64,000 nucleotides of DNA from Bifidobacterium amazonense. GTDB lineage: Bacteria; Actinomycetota; Actinomycetes; Actinomycetales; Bifidobacteriaceae. The position numbers and the translations under genes were made by a program. The stretch is from contig NZ_JAFEJT020000011.1 in the NCBI RefSeq assembly GCF_018555435.2, forward strand, positions 1 through 64,000. The letters run 5' to 3'. Shown here one piece after another: positions 27,150-36,351 of the stretch. The notes below the pieces were generated by a model. That model was not told the origin of the DNA, searched no databases, and saw only the letters and a list, made by a program, of their open reading frames with translations. How positions within the stretch are numbered: position 1 is the stretch's first letter; each line of letters starts with the position of its first letter.

Positions 27150-27273
27150 ATCACACAATCGCGGCTGAATCGTGTAGACACATGTCGACCGACCGTTGAT
27201 CGGCTGTTGATCGGCTGTTGATCAACCGGTCAACCAACCGTCAACCGACCGTCAACCGGCGGTCAACCGACCG

Positions 27274-28233
27274 TCAGATGCCGTACACCTCGCGCGTCGT
27301 GCGTCGCGTCGCGCGCGCGACCTCGGCCACGGGCAGATCGAACACATCGGCGAGCGCGGCGAGCGTGTACGGGATCATGTACGGCGCGTTGGTGCGCCCA
27401 CGGTACGGCATCGGCGTCAGGTACGGCGCGTCCGTCTCGACCATGATGTGGTCGAGGCCGACGATGCGCGCGGATTCGCGGATCCCGTCGTTGCCCTTGT
27501 AGCTGCACGTGCCGGACATGCTCAGGTACCAGCCGTGCTCGCGCGCGATCTCGGCCATCGCCACGTCGCCGGAGTAGCTGTGGAAGACGGTGCGTTCGGG
27601 GGCCCCGTCGGCGAGGAGCGTGTCGATGACTTCGGCGTGCGAGTCGCGGTCGTGGATCTGCATGGGCAGACCGAGTTCCTTGGCGAGTGCGATGTGCGCG
27701 CGGAACGCCTCGATCTGGATGTGCTTGGCGGATTCGCCGGTGCGGAACAGGTCCATACCGGTTTCGCCGATGGCGACGACCTGCCTGGGGTAGGCGCGTG
27801 CGAGCCGGTCGACTTCGGCCATCGCGTCGTCGAAGCTCACGGCGTGGTACGGCTTGTATTTGACGGCGAGCCCGTCCGGTCCGGGCACGGCGCGATGCCC
27901 GTGGCGCACGGCCTCGTTGGGATGGATGGCGATGGCCGCGTGGACCTGTCCGGGATGTTCGCGGGCCATGTCGATGGCGACCTGCAGGTTCGGCAGTTCG
28001 CAACCGCAGTCGATGATGCCGCTCACGCCGACGGCCGCGGCCTGCGCGAGCAGTTCGTCGACGCCGTATACGGGGACTTCCGGCTGGCCTTTTTCGACGG
28101 CCTCGTGGCTCATGGCCCGCGCGAACGGCACGACGGAGGCGACGTGCGTGTGGTTGTCGATGACCTGCGCGTCCTCGGGCAGCGCGGGAGGCGCGGGCGC
28201 CCAGCTGCGGTCGCGATGATGATGCTTGCTCAT
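27274..28233 (-). CDS. TatD family metal-dependent deoxyribonuclease
   Basis: The protein has 319 residues. The ATG at 28233 is used; GGAGG is only about 2 nt away, which is unusually close, but further in-frame starts upstream lack a ribosome-binding site. Metal ligands of the TatD amidohydrolase fold are visible: N-H-T-H at the start, G-E-T-G-M-D, I-H-D-R-D-S-H and E-T-D-A-P-Y near the end. TatD enzymes are 3'-5' exonucleases acting in DNA repair or turnover. The extra-long N-terminus possible from 28386 is not supported. Confidence 0.85.
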   Translation of the reverse strand: MSKHHHRDRSWAPAPPALPEDAQVIDNHTHVASVVPFARAMSHEAVEKGQPEVPVYGVDELLAQAAAVGVSGIIDCGCELPNLQVAIDMAREHPGQVHAAIAIHPNEAVRHGHRAVPGPDGLAVKYKPYHAVSFDDAMAEVDRLARAYPRQVVAIGETGMDLFRTGESAKHIQIEAFRAHIALAKELGLPMQIHDRDSHAEVIDTLLADGAPERTVFHSYSGDVAMAEIAREHGWYLSMSGTCSYKGNDGIRESARIVGLDHIMVETDAPYLTPMPYRGRTNAPYMIPYTLAALADVFDLPVAEVARATRRTTREVYGI

Positions 28234-28364
28234 GCCCTCCAGTCTATGAAGGGCCCTGCCGTCCGGCGATCGCCGGGGCATGTTCGGCTCCCGCCCCCTC
28301 TCTTCGTTGCGCATTGAACTTAATCCACCCGACAGAGGCGGCGCCTTTGAAGACACCCCTCTCA

Positions 28365-28681
28365 CGCGTTGCTCTCTGGCGAGCAATCAACGGCTCTCGC
28401 CACAAACCAACACTTCACACCCCTCCCGCGTTGGCTCATGACGAGCAATCAACGGCTCTCGCCACAAACCAACACTTCACACCCCTCCTGCGTTGACTCA
28501 TGACGAGCAATCAACGGCTCTCGCCACAAACCAACACTTCACATCCCTCCCGCGTAGGCCACTGACGATTAACAGATAGTTCTCGCCACCAGCCAACGTT
28601 CAGCGCCCCTTTTGCGTTGGCATATGGCGAGCAGCCGATAGAGCCCGCCACAAACCAACGCCGCGAGGGTGTTCAGCGTTG
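28365..28681. repeat. 62-bp hairpin repeat array B (left block)
   Basis: The repeat anchor GCGTTGG (or a close variant) recurs at 28365, 28427, 28489, 28551, 28613 and 28675, an exact 62-bp period. Each full unit carries GCGTTGG, an inner TGGCGAG / CTCGCCA pair, then CCAAC(G/A)C, and a C- and T-rich linker. The family continues at 29948-30403 in the same orientation, on the other side of the gene at 28775-29740. Nothing else is evident in the 541-bp gap. Confidence 0.88.
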
Positions 28682-28774
28682 ATTTGCGGCAAGGACCATT
28701 GGCCACCCAACTGCCCCCGGCGGATGTCCCATACCATCAGCAAACCGCTCCGGGGCGGAATCGGCATCATCCGA

Positions 28775-29740
28775 TCAGAACGGCCTACCGGCACGCGGCA
28801 CCCCGGCCTCCGTCAGCTTCATTGTCACAGGAGTACGGCGGACGACATCATCGTAATCGACGCGTACAATCACGTCGACCTTCCCCCACGTCAGCAGGGC
28901 GCGTTCCCGTCTGGCCTGCCGGTTCACCACTGTTCGTATGGACTGCCGGTCGGTCATGGCGGGATCCGTGTATTTCGCCATGCCGTCGTATTCGGCCACG
29001 ATGATGCGACCATCCCGCAGAAACCAGACAAAATCCACCCGGTACCATTCATTCGGATCGTTCGGGTTCACGAATACATGCTGCAGCACCGGAACCATGA
29101 ACCCATCCTCCACGATCACGGCGCGCAGCAGGGATTCCCCTCCGTTCTCACTGCGGGGATCCGCATAATCCAACAGACGGCCCACAGGCGTGCAATCCCG
29201 ACGCACACCGTTGCAGATCTCCCGCACCTCATCCTTCGTCACGCCCGCTCTCAGCAGCGCAGAATCGAAGATGGCCAAAGCTTGGCCGAACGGCAGCAGC
29301 AGGCCACAATCCACCAACGTACGGGGGACAGAAGTCACCGTCACGTCACCGACGACGACAGACGGAATCGACGACATGGAAATATAGTTCAGCCCGCATC
29401 GTGGACCGGAGCCGCGGACGGAATCCGCCACATACAATCCCGGATGGTGGATGCTCCACTGATGGTCGAATCCATGTATGGCGGCAGCGGTCGGCCCGGC
29501 GAACACCCAACCCGGATGAAGCAGCGACAACGTCCTGGCCATATGCACGGCCTGGACCGCAGGGTTCAGGCCGTTCCAATACGTCGCGTCCGCATACAAT
29601 CCACGGCGTGGGCGTATCACCTGTCCGCATCGGACGCGGCGGGACAAAGCCATAAGGTCGGCATCATTCTGCGGGATGGCGCATCGTCCATCACGATGCG
29701 CGTCCGCCAGCAGGCGATTGATTCGATGGTGCGCTTTCAT
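28775..29740 (-). CDS. AbiEi-like N-terminus fused to a nuclease-like domain
   Basis: The protein has 321 residues. ATG 29740 is the first in-frame start that leaves the conserved region intact; no strong ribosome-binding site is seen. Residues 1 to about 150 resemble the winged-helix and antitoxin region of AbiEi-type proteins (R-P-R-R-G-L-Y near 44-50, G-P-T-A-A-A-I-H-G near 82-90). Residues about 200-300 resemble Vsr/DUF559-type nuclease folds, with candidate catalytic residues E202, D236, E250, D252 and K256. No AbiEii toxin partner is adjacent. The gene lies alone between two blocks of the same 62-bp repeat, which suggests a link with them, for example in repeat maintenance or genome defence. 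This is inference. Confidence 0.6.
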   Translation of the reverse strand: MKAHHRINRLLADAHRDGRCAIPQNDADLMALSRRVRCGQVIRPRRGLYADATYWNGLNPAVQAVHMARTLSLLHPGWVFAGPTAAAIHGFDHQWSIHHPGLYVADSVRGSGPRCGLNYISMSSIPSVVVGDVTVTSVPRTLVDCGLLLPFGQALAIFDSALLRAGVTKDEVREICNGVRRDCTPVGRLLDYADPRSENGGESLLRAVIVEDGFMVPVLQHVFVNPNDPNEWYRVDFVWFLRDGRIIVAEYDGMAKYTDPAMTDRQSIRTVVNRQARRERALLTWGKVDVIVRVDYDDVVRRTPVTMKLTEAGVPRAGRPF

Positions 29741-29947
29741 GCTCCGACCATATCCGCAATTCTCCCGACAGCCACCGGTTTTCGGGGCATGTGGACGCAG
29801 ACTCGACCTATCGGCGTGTTGTGGATAACTGGCATGTGGATAACTCGGCGGAGGACGTCCGGACAGCCACCATGAAGCCATGTCGCACCGTCCAGTCGGC
29901 TATGATCCGCTCCAACCGCCGACCTAACCGAAGGTTTTAGCCAAGGA

Positions 29948-30403
29948 CCAACGCCAGATGCTCCTCTTGCGTTGGCTCCTGACGAGCGGCACATGGTTTT
30001 CGCCATAAACCAACTCCTCGATCCTCTTTGGCGTTAGCGTCTGGTGGGCAGCTCCTGCCACAAACCAACGCTCAACACCCCTTTTGCGTTGGCCGCTGAC
30101 GGGCAACAGATGGCTCTCGCCGCAAACCAACGCTTCGGCCCTCTTTTGCGTTAGCGTCTGGCGGGCAATCAACGGTTCCCGCCACAAACCAACGCCAAAC
30201 ACCCCTTTTGCGTTGGCCACTGACGAGCAGCACATGATTCCCACCACAAACCAACGCTCAACGCTCCTCCCGCGTTAGCTCCTGACGGGTAACAGACGAC
30301 TCCCCGCCACAAACCAACACTCCACATCCCTTTTGCGTTGGCATATGGCGAGCAACCGATGGGGCCCGCCGCAAACCAACGCCACGAGGATCCCCGGCGT
30401 TGG
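29948..30403. repeat. 62-bp hairpin repeat array C (right block)
   Basis: Anchors lie at 29968, 30030, 30085, 30147, 30209, 30271, 30334 and 30396. The steps are 62 bp, except one of 55 bp (a 7-bp deletion in the loop region) and one of 63 bp. Arms covary: the inner stem is TGGCGGG/CCCGCCA in the unit at 30147 and TGGCGAG/CTCGCCA in the unit at 28365. The linker ends with TTTTGCG in several units. No coding frame is supported. Confidence 0.88.
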
Positions 30404-30523
30404 TTCATGGCCGGGCATTCAATGGATCCCGGGTCAGGCAACCGCGGGCAGGTATGCAGCAGAGGAAGGAGACCGCCCGACAACCACCAGAAGGAGGGAG
30501 ACATCCAACAGCCGCCCAACAAG

Positions 30524-30594
30524 AGGACAAACGCCACAGCGCCCAACAGAAGGACAAACGCCACAGCGCCCAACAGAAGGACAAACGCCACAGC
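30524..30594. repeat. 27-bp tandem repeat next to the GH43 gene
   Basis: Two exact 27-bp copies plus 17 bp of a third lie between the repeat array and the stop codon at 30598. The unit begins AGGACAAACGCCACAGC. It may belong to the GH43 transcript's 3' region. Confidence 0.8.
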
Positions 30595-30597
30595 CGC

Positions 30598-31563
30598 TCA
30601 GAAGGAGAGCGGGCGCACGTAGGAGCCGATCTGGGGGATGATCTGGGCGAGCGTGCCGTCGGACTTGTGGATGAGCGGCGCGAACACGGTCTCGCGGTGG
30701 CAGCCGTTGCCGCCATGCCAGCGGCCGACCGGGTTGTACGCGAAGCGGTGGTAGGCGACGATCCATTCGTCGGTGCCGGGGATGTTCACGATGTTGTGGT
30801 GGCCGGTGGCGTACAGCTTGTGCGCCGGATCCTGTTCAATGAGCGTGCGCGGCTCGCTCCACGGCCCGTGCAGGGACGGGGCGGTCGCGTATTTGACGCA
30901 GTATTCCGGGTCGCGCGCGTCGTTTTCACTCCAGCTCGCATAGTAGACGCCGTCGCGCTGGTGCAGCCAGATCGCCTCGCGGAAGTCGCCGGGCACCCAG
31001 CTGAACGCCTTGGTCTCGTCGAACGAGACGCAGTCGTCGTTGAGCGGCGCGGCCCATGCGCGGCCGTTGCCCCACAGCAGGTAGCGCGTGCCGTCGGCGT
31101 CCACGAACACGCCGGGGTCGATCGTGTGGCACTCGAACGTGCCCTTGCGGATCAGCGGCTGCGGTTCGGCGACGAACGGTCCGTACGGCGATTCGGCGAC
31201 GGCCGCGCCGATCTGCGATCCGGCGACGAAGTAGAACACGTAACGTCCGTCGGGGCGCTGGACGATGCTGGGCGCCCACGCGCCGTCCGTGCCGTCCCAC
31301 CACGGCACGTCGCGCAGGTCGAGCGCCGGGTAGCGCTTCCACGAGGCGAGGTCGTCGGACACGTACACGCTGAACGCGGTGGTGCCCCAGTTGTCCACGC
31401 CGTCGTCGGTGCAGTAGAGGAAGTAGTGGCCGTCGAAGATGGCGAGGTTCGGGTCCGCGCAGTAACGCTGCAGCGGGTTGGTGGCGAGCCGCATGTTGTT
31501 GACGCGGTGCGGCAGTTCGTCGCGCGGCACCGCGCGGACGACCGGCTGTTCGAGTACGGTCAT
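30598..31563 (-). CDS. Glycoside hydrolase family 43
   Basis: The protein has 321 residues; AGAAAGG lies about 10 nt before the ATG. It is a single five-bladed propeller with the three acidic residues of clan GH-F: D37 (A-D-P-N-L), D149 (T-I-D-P-G-V) and E196 (F-R-E-A-I-W). There is no signal peptide, so it acts in the cytoplasm on imported oligosaccharides, probably arabinose- or xylose-containing ones; the exact bond is not predictable. A predicted LacI operator covers its -35 box (31690-31703), linking it to the sugar-binding lipoprotein upstream. Confidence 0.85.
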   Translation of the reverse strand: MTVLEQPVVRAVPRDELPHRVNNMRLATNPLQRYCADPNLAIFDGHYFLYCTDDGVDNWGTTAFSVYVSDDLASWKRYPALDLRDVPWWDGTDGAWAPSIVQRPDGRYVFYFVAGSQIGAAVAESPYGPFVAEPQPLIRKGTFECHTIDPGVFVDADGTRYLLWGNGRAWAAPLNDDCVSFDETKAFSWVPGDFREAIWLHQRDGVYYASWSENDARDPEYCVKYATAPSLHGPWSEPRTLIEQDPAHKLYATGHHNIVNIPGTDEWIVAYHRFAYNPVGRWHGGNGCHRETVFAPLIHKSDGTLAQIIPQIGSYVRPLSF

Positions 31564-31674
31564 TGGTATCAGGCCTTTCTGAAGTTCGTGTTCGCCGCAC
31601 GATCCGCCGCCAAGTCGCTGCCGGCGTCGCGGTGCGTTGTGGCTCCGCGCTCGTGCGATTACATGCTATGTATC

Positions 31675-31703
31675 GTTATACATGACTTTTTGAATCGAGA
31701 CAA
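31675..31703 (-). promoter_or_regulatory. GH43 promoter with overlapping LacI-type operator
   Basis: On the minus strand TTGTCT (31703-31698), a 17-bp spacer and TATAAC (31680-31675) form a good promoter. TTGAATCGAGACAA (plus strand, 31690-31703) is the CG-centred operator, two mismatches from the copies at 33534 and 33578, and covers the -35 box. A second small palindrome, TGTAT/ATACA (31670-31683), overlaps the -10 box. Confidence 0.6.
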
Positions 31704-31840
31704 ATCAATGTGCGCGATGTTGCATGATTTTGTCGCGTTTGTCGCGGGATATGACGACGGCCGCACCCCGCCGGGATACGGCCGCCCTGTCGGGCCCGCG
31801 GGACGTCACGCCCGCGGATCCGGCGCCACTTGACGCACCA

Positions 31841-33460
31841 TCACTTGACGTACTTGTCGTACGCCTTCTGCCACAGCTGGGTCGGCTCGTCGATGTTGAG
31901 CTGCGTGAGCTGGTCCTGGAACGCCTTCCACGTCGCGTCGGTGGTGCCCTCCTGCGCGAACTTGGCGATCTGCGGCATCGCCGTGCTGAACACGGTGGTG
32001 AAATCGTTGGCGACCGTGTTCTGGTCCGCCTCGTCCAGACGCACGTAGATCGGCATCATGTCCTTGGTGTGGTCGTAGTTCTTGTACTGCTCCTCGTTGG
32101 CCTTGTCGGCGGCAGCGATGGAGTCCATCGACTGGTCGTTCTTGATGGTCACACTGTCCGGGATCCAGCCGGCGAGACGGTCGGCCAGAGCCGGGCCCTT
32201 GCCTTCGGCCCACGCGTCGATCTGCGCCTGGGTGACGGTGTAGGTGCTGTTGCCGTTGTCCTCGAGGTACTCAGGAATCGCGCCGTACAGCTGCTGCACG
32301 GAGTACTTCTCGGAGTAGAGCAGGTTGATGACCTTGAGCGCGGCGTCCTTGTTGGCCGCGTTTGCGCTCATGGACATGTGGTAGTCCTCGAACTCGTTGT
32401 TTTCACGCGAGCCGTCCCACACGGTTTCGGACGCGGAGACGCCCGGAGCGGACGGCACCGGAATGGTGATGTACTGCTTGTACAGATCGGAGTCGATCGC
32501 GCCGAACGCGGTGCCGTCCCAGCCGAACGCCGCGCCGACGGTCGCCTCGGAACCGCCGGGCTGCAGCTGCGCCCAGTACTTGCTGTCGTCGAGCGTCACC
32601 CAGTTGTCGGGCACGAGGCCCTTCTTTTTCAGGCTGGCGAGGTAGTCGAGCACCTGGCGGAACTCGTCGGTCTGCATGTAGTTGCCGACCTTGCCGTCCT
32701 TGACGTAGATGCCCTGGCCGGACGGACCGGCGTTGTACTGCGTGACGATACCGGTGGAGTTGAGGAACAGGAACGGGCTCCACCACATGCCGACCTGATC
32801 GGTCGGCAGGGCGCGCAGGTGCATCGGGATCTCATCCTGCTTGCCGTTGCCGTTCGGATCCTGCGTCTTGAACGCCTCGAGCACCTTGGTCAGCTCGTCC
32901 CAAGTGATCGGCACCTTGAGACCGAGCTTGTCGAGCCACGCCTTGTTGATGAGCATGTGCTGGCCGGAGGCGAGGTAGCCCTTGCCGCGATCGGAGGGCA
33001 GGACGCGGATCTTACCACTGACCTCGACGAACTTCTTCGCAATGGGCTTCTCCTCGAAGAACTTCTTGACGTTGGGCATCTTGTCGATGTCGTCGGTGAG
33101 TTCCTCGAACACGTCGGGATTCTTGGCGGTGTCGTCCGGATTGTAGGCGCGGATGTTGAGGTCCGCGACGTCACCGGCCGCGAGGGAGACGTTCTTCTGC
33201 TGATCCCAAGCGCTCTGCTGGACTTCCTGCCACTTGATCTTGACGCCGGCCTCCTTCTCGAGGTCCTGCGTCCATTTCATGTCTTTCATCGGGATCTGCG
33301 TGCTAGCCTTGACGACCAGAATCTTGACGATCGGCTTGCCGTCCGAAGTTTTGGCGTTGTTCGCGGTGCTGGCGCCGCACGCCGCAACCGACGCGAGCAT
33401 CGCCAGCGATGACGCGACCGCAAAGCCCTTGAGAATCACACTGCTCTTCCTAGTGCGCAT
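31841..33460 (-). CDS. Extracellular solute-binding lipoprotein of a sugar ABC transporter
   Basis: The protein has 539 residues. ATG 33460 is chosen over 33547 because GGGAA lies about 7 nt upstream. A lipoprotein signal ends at V-A-A-C with Cys28. The size and composition fit family 1 binding proteins of oligosaccharide ABC importers. No permease or ATPase gene lies next to it, so it must use components encoded elsewhere. The GH43 gene follows after a 277-bp gap with its own promoter. Two LacI-type operators lie in its promoter region. The ligand is inferred to be the substrate of the GH43 enzyme. Confidence 0.82.
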   Translation of the reverse strand: MRTRKSSVILKGFAVASSLAMLASVAACGASTANNAKTSDGKPIVKILVVKASTQIPMKDMKWTQDLEKEAGVKIKWQEVQQSAWDQQKNVSLAAGDVADLNIRAYNPDDTAKNPDVFEELTDDIDKMPNVKKFFEEKPIAKKFVEVSGKIRVLPSDRGKGYLASGQHMLINKAWLDKLGLKVPITWDELTKVLEAFKTQDPNGNGKQDEIPMHLRALPTDQVGMWWSPFLFLNSTGIVTQYNAGPSGQGIYVKDGKVGNYMQTDEFRQVLDYLASLKKKGLVPDNWVTLDDSKYWAQLQPGGSEATVGAAFGWDGTAFGAIDSDLYKQYITIPVPSAPGVSASETVWDGSRENNEFEDYHMSMSANAANKDAALKVINLLYSEKYSVQQLYGAIPEYLEDNGNSTYTVTQAQIDAWAEGKGPALADRLAGWIPDSVTIKNDQSMDSIAAADKANEEQYKNYDHTKDMMPIYVRLDEADQNTVANDFTTVFSTAMPQIAKFAQEGTTDATWKAFQDQLTQLNIDEPTQLWQKAYDKYVK

Positions 33461-33533
33461 GATTGTTTCCCGTCTGTGTTGACTATGTTCTCTCCATACC
33501 AGCATCCGTCGTTGAATGCAGGCTTTCATTTGC

Positions 33534-33591
33534 TTGAATCGTGTCAAACAAACAACATGTATGTTATATCGAACTTCTTGAATCGTGTCAA
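33534..33591 (-). promoter_or_regulatory. Binding-protein promoter with two LacI-type operators
   Basis: On the minus strand a perfect TTGACA (33591-33586), 17 bp and TATAAC (33568-33563) form a strong promoter. The operator TTGAATCGTGTCAA occurs identically at 33578-33591, covering the -35 box, and at 33534-33547, about 10 bp after the expected start. The sites are 44 bp apart, close to four helical turns, so one repressor could hold both. The rest of the 305-bp divergent gap to the LysR gene shows nothing further. Confidence 0.68.
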
Positions 33592-33765
33592 CCGGTTACG
33601 CCGAGCCTCGCGTGTCGCATCGGCCGAAACGCCCCGCCGCGACCGTCGCCACACGGCGGAAAACGGCACCTCCGACGACTCCCAGCCATATCCACGGCCA
33701 CGCCGCAACCGCCGCCCGCCCAACTGTCCGCACCCGCTTGCATGTTGGATATAAGGAGAGTTGCT

Positions 33766-34911
33766 ATGGAAGGTTCCGGCGAATATGGGGTCGCGTTCGA
33801 CAGCGCGATCGTCAATCTTGATCCAAATCTGCTGGTCACGCTGTGGCGCGTCGGATCGGAAGGATCGCTGACCGCGGCCGCACGCGTGCTCGGCTGGTCG
33901 CAGCCGGCCGTCAGCCAGCAGGTGCGCAAGCTCGAACGCGACTGCGGCTGTCAACTCATCGAACGCACCGGCCGCGGCGCAGCGCTCACACCGGCCGGCG
34001 CGATCCTCGCCAAACACGGCGAACTCATCGCGCTGCGGCTCGCGCAGGCAGGCAAGGAATTCGCCGAATACCGGCGCCGTACCGACACGTCGCTGCGTCT
34101 GCTCGCTCCGCCGTCGATCTGCTCGACCATCGTTTCGCGCGCGCTCGCCAAGCTCAGCGTCGACTCGACCATCGACGTCAGCCTCGCTCAGGCCGAACCG
34201 CCGGAGGCGATCGCCGCCGTGGCCCGCGACGAGGCCGACTGCGCGGTGATCTTCCGCTATGAAAGTATCCCGCAATATCTCGTGATCGACGACGACGTGC
34301 AATTCGACCGTCTCGGCGACGATCCGCTGCTACTGCTCGCGCGCAAGACGCCCGATCCGGCGCGCGGCGAGTCCAACGGCAAACAGACGGCCGACGCGCG
34401 GTGCGCAACCGACGGACGCGACGATAGCACGATTGCCGATGCGGCGAACGGCACGGACACAAGCGGCGCAAACGCAAGCAATACGAACGCCGGCACCGCG
34501 AACGAGAGCGGAGCGACCACCGACGACGCGCGATCGGCGCGATCGGAACGACACCCACGCACGGTGCGTCTGCGCGAATACGCGGACCACGGCTGGATCG
34601 CCGGCTGCCCGTTCTGCCAGACGAACCTGCTGAGCATGGCACGGCGCGAGGGATTCGAGCCGAACATCACGTACTGCGTGGACGACTACGCGACCACGCA
34701 GAGCCTCGTCGCGATCAGCACCAGCGTGTCGATCGTCTCGCGGCTCGCGTCGATGGCGCCCCTGCCGCCGAATCTTGAGCTGCTGCCGATCGACGACCCG
34801 TACGCGAGGCGCGGCATCGGCATCATCACGCGCCGCGGCGACGACCGGCCCGCCGTGCGCACGCTCGCGGACGAACTGCGCTGGGCCGCCGCTCCCCTGC
34901 TCGAACGCTGA
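33766..34911 (+). CDS. LysR-family transcriptional regulator
   Basis: The protein has 381 residues. AAGGAG lies 7 nt before ATG 33766; the longer frame from 33541 is not supported. A winged helix-turn-helix (about residues 22-80) has the LysR pattern S-L-T-A-A-A-R-V-L-G-W-S-Q-P-A-V-S-Q-Q. A substrate-binding domain follows, interrupted by an Asp/Thr/Ala-rich insert (about residues 195-260) not usual in the family. The MalY/PatB-like gene follows 96 bp downstream on the same strand and could be its target. The inducer is unknown. Confidence 0.82.
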   Translation: MEGSGEYGVAFDSAIVNLDPNLLVTLWRVGSEGSLTAAARVLGWSQPAVSQQVRKLERDCGCQLIERTGRGAALTPAGAILAKHGELIALRLAQAGKEFAEYRRRTDTSLRLLAPPSICSTIVSRALAKLSVDSTIDVSLAQAEPPEAIAAVARDEADCAVIFRYESIPQYLVIDDDVQFDRLGDDPLLLLARKTPDPARGESNGKQTADARCATDGRDDSTIADAANGTDTSGANASNTNAGTANESGATTDDARSARSERHPRTVRLREYADHGWIAGCPFCQTNLLSMARREGFEPNITYCVDDYATTQSLVAISTSVSIVSRLASMAPLPPNLELLPIDDPYARRGIGIITRRGDDRPAVRTLADELRWAAAPLLER

Positions 34912-35007
34912 TTTCACACCAAGCCATTCGTTTGCTTATGGGTCGTCTAAGCGACATGCGGCGTTCGCGGCTTTCGCGGCACCATGCCGAAGCGCGAGAG
35001 TAGAGGC

Positions 35008-36324
35008 ATGGATTATGTGAAGGACATCATCGGATTCGACGCCCAGGCCATCGACGCGCTCACCGCAGACAAGCTCGCGCAAAGCGGCAGCGACAAGTGG
35101 TCGCGCTACCCGGGCTGCGTGGGCGCGTTCATCGCGGAAATGGATTTCGGCCTCGCGCCGTGCATCCAGCGCGCCATCGACCGCGCGGTGCAGGGCTGCG
35201 CGCTCGGCTACATCCCGACCCCGTGGAAGCGTCACGTCGCCAAGGCATGCGCCGACTGGCAACGGTTGCGCTACGGCTGGAACGTGGACCCGGAGCAGGT
35301 GCGCGTCGTGCCCGACGTGGTTGAGGCGTTCGAGATTTTCCTGCGCGAGATCGTCAGCCACGGTAATCGCGTGATCGTGCCAACGCCGGCGTACATGCCG
35401 TTCCTGAGCCTGCCGCGGCTGTACGACGTCGAACTGGTCGAGATTCCGATGCTGCGCGTCGACGGCCGCAATGCCGGTTGCGCAGCCGGTTGCGACGACG
35501 GTCGGGCCGACGGCGACTGGCTGTTCGACTTCGACGCGATCGAAGCCGCGTTCCGCGACGGCTGCCGCGCGTTCGTGCTGTGCAACCCGCACAATCCGAT
35601 CGGCAAGGTCTGCACGACCGACGAAATGCTGCGGCTGTCCGCGCTGTGCGAACGGTACAACGTGCGCGTCTTCTCCGACGAGATTCACGCGCCGTTCGTG
35701 TTCGACGGCCACCGCCACGTCCCGTTCGCGGCGATCAACGAGATGACTGCGCGGCAGGCGTTCACCGCCACGTCCGCGTCGAAGTCGTTCAACATTCCGG
35801 GCACGAAGTGCGCGCAGGTGATCCTGACGAATCCCGACGACGTTCGCATGTGGACGGACCGCTGCGAATGGTCGGAGCATCAGACCGCCACGATCGGCGC
35901 GATCGCGTCCACAGCCGCATATGAGGAGGGCGGACTGTGGTTCGACGAGGTGCTCAAGTACGTCAAGCGCAACGCCGAGCTGGTCGACGAGCGCATGCGC
36001 CGCGATTTCCCCGGAGTCGGCTACGTCAAACCGCAGGGCACGTACATCGCGTGGCTTGATTTCAACGGACTGGGCATTGCGGATCCGGCCGCGTATTTCC
36101 TTGAGCATGCGAGCGTGGCGCTGACCGACGGCCGCGAGTGCGGTGCGGTGGGTACAGGCTGTGTGCGCATGAATTTCGCCATGCCGTATCCGCTGCTCGA
36201 ACGGTGCCTCGACCAGATGCGCGACGCGCTCGCCGCGGACGGCCTGCTGCCGGCAGGTGCCATGGCCCCGACCGCGATGGCTTCGGCCGGACTGACTCGA
36301 GCCGATATGCGCGACGCCGCGTGA
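35008..36324 (+). CDS. PLP-dependent C-S lyase (MalY/PatB family)
   Basis: The protein has 438 residues. ATG 35008 is preferred (GAGAG 7 nt upstream) over 34984. It is a fold-type I aminotransferase-like enzyme, with A-E-M-D-F near the start, the N-P-H-N-P-I-G-K-V motif, F-S-D-E-I-H and the PLP lysine K259 in S-A-S-K-S-F-N-I-P-G. This family cleaves cystathionine or cysteine conjugates to thiol, pyruvate and ammonia; some members also act as regulators. A Cys/Gly-rich insert lies near residues 150-170. Confidence 0.82.
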   Translation: MDYVKDIIGFDAQAIDALTADKLAQSGSDKWSRYPGCVGAFIAEMDFGLAPCIQRAIDRAVQGCALGYIPTPWKRHVAKACADWQRLRYGWNVDPEQVRVVPDVVEAFEIFLREIVSHGNRVIVPTPAYMPFLSLPRLYDVELVEIPMLRVDGRNAGCAAGCDDGRADGDWLFDFDAIEAAFRDGCRAFVLCNPHNPIGKVCTTDEMLRLSALCERYNVRVFSDEIHAPFVFDGHRHVPFAAINEMTARQAFTATSASKSFNIPGTKCAQVILTNPDDVRMWTDRCEWSEHQTATIGAIASTAAYEEGGLWFDEVLKYVKRNAELVDERMRRDFPGVGYVKPQGTYIAWLDFNGLGIADPAAYFLEHASVALTDGRECGAVGTGCVRMNFAMPYPLLERCLDQMRDALAADGLLPAGAMAPTAMASAGLTRADMRDAA

Positions 36325-36351
36325 CATCGCCTGCATGCCCCGCACCCATGC

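Noticed and set aside
27015..27150. c-di-AMP riboswitch upstream of kup
   Set aside because: The leader of about 100 nt holds only one simple hairpin, too little for the known ydaO-type fold.
28679..29875. Plus-strand open frame of 398 residues
   Set aside because: It is antisense to the AbiEi/nuclease-like gene, which has the recognisable motifs.
28365..30403. CRISPR array
   Set aside because: The units have no unique spacers; the whole 62-bp unit is repeated and folds on itself, and no cas gene is nearby.
30400..31833. Plus-strand open frame of 477 residues
   Set aside because: It starts in repeat DNA and runs antisense to the GH43 gene.
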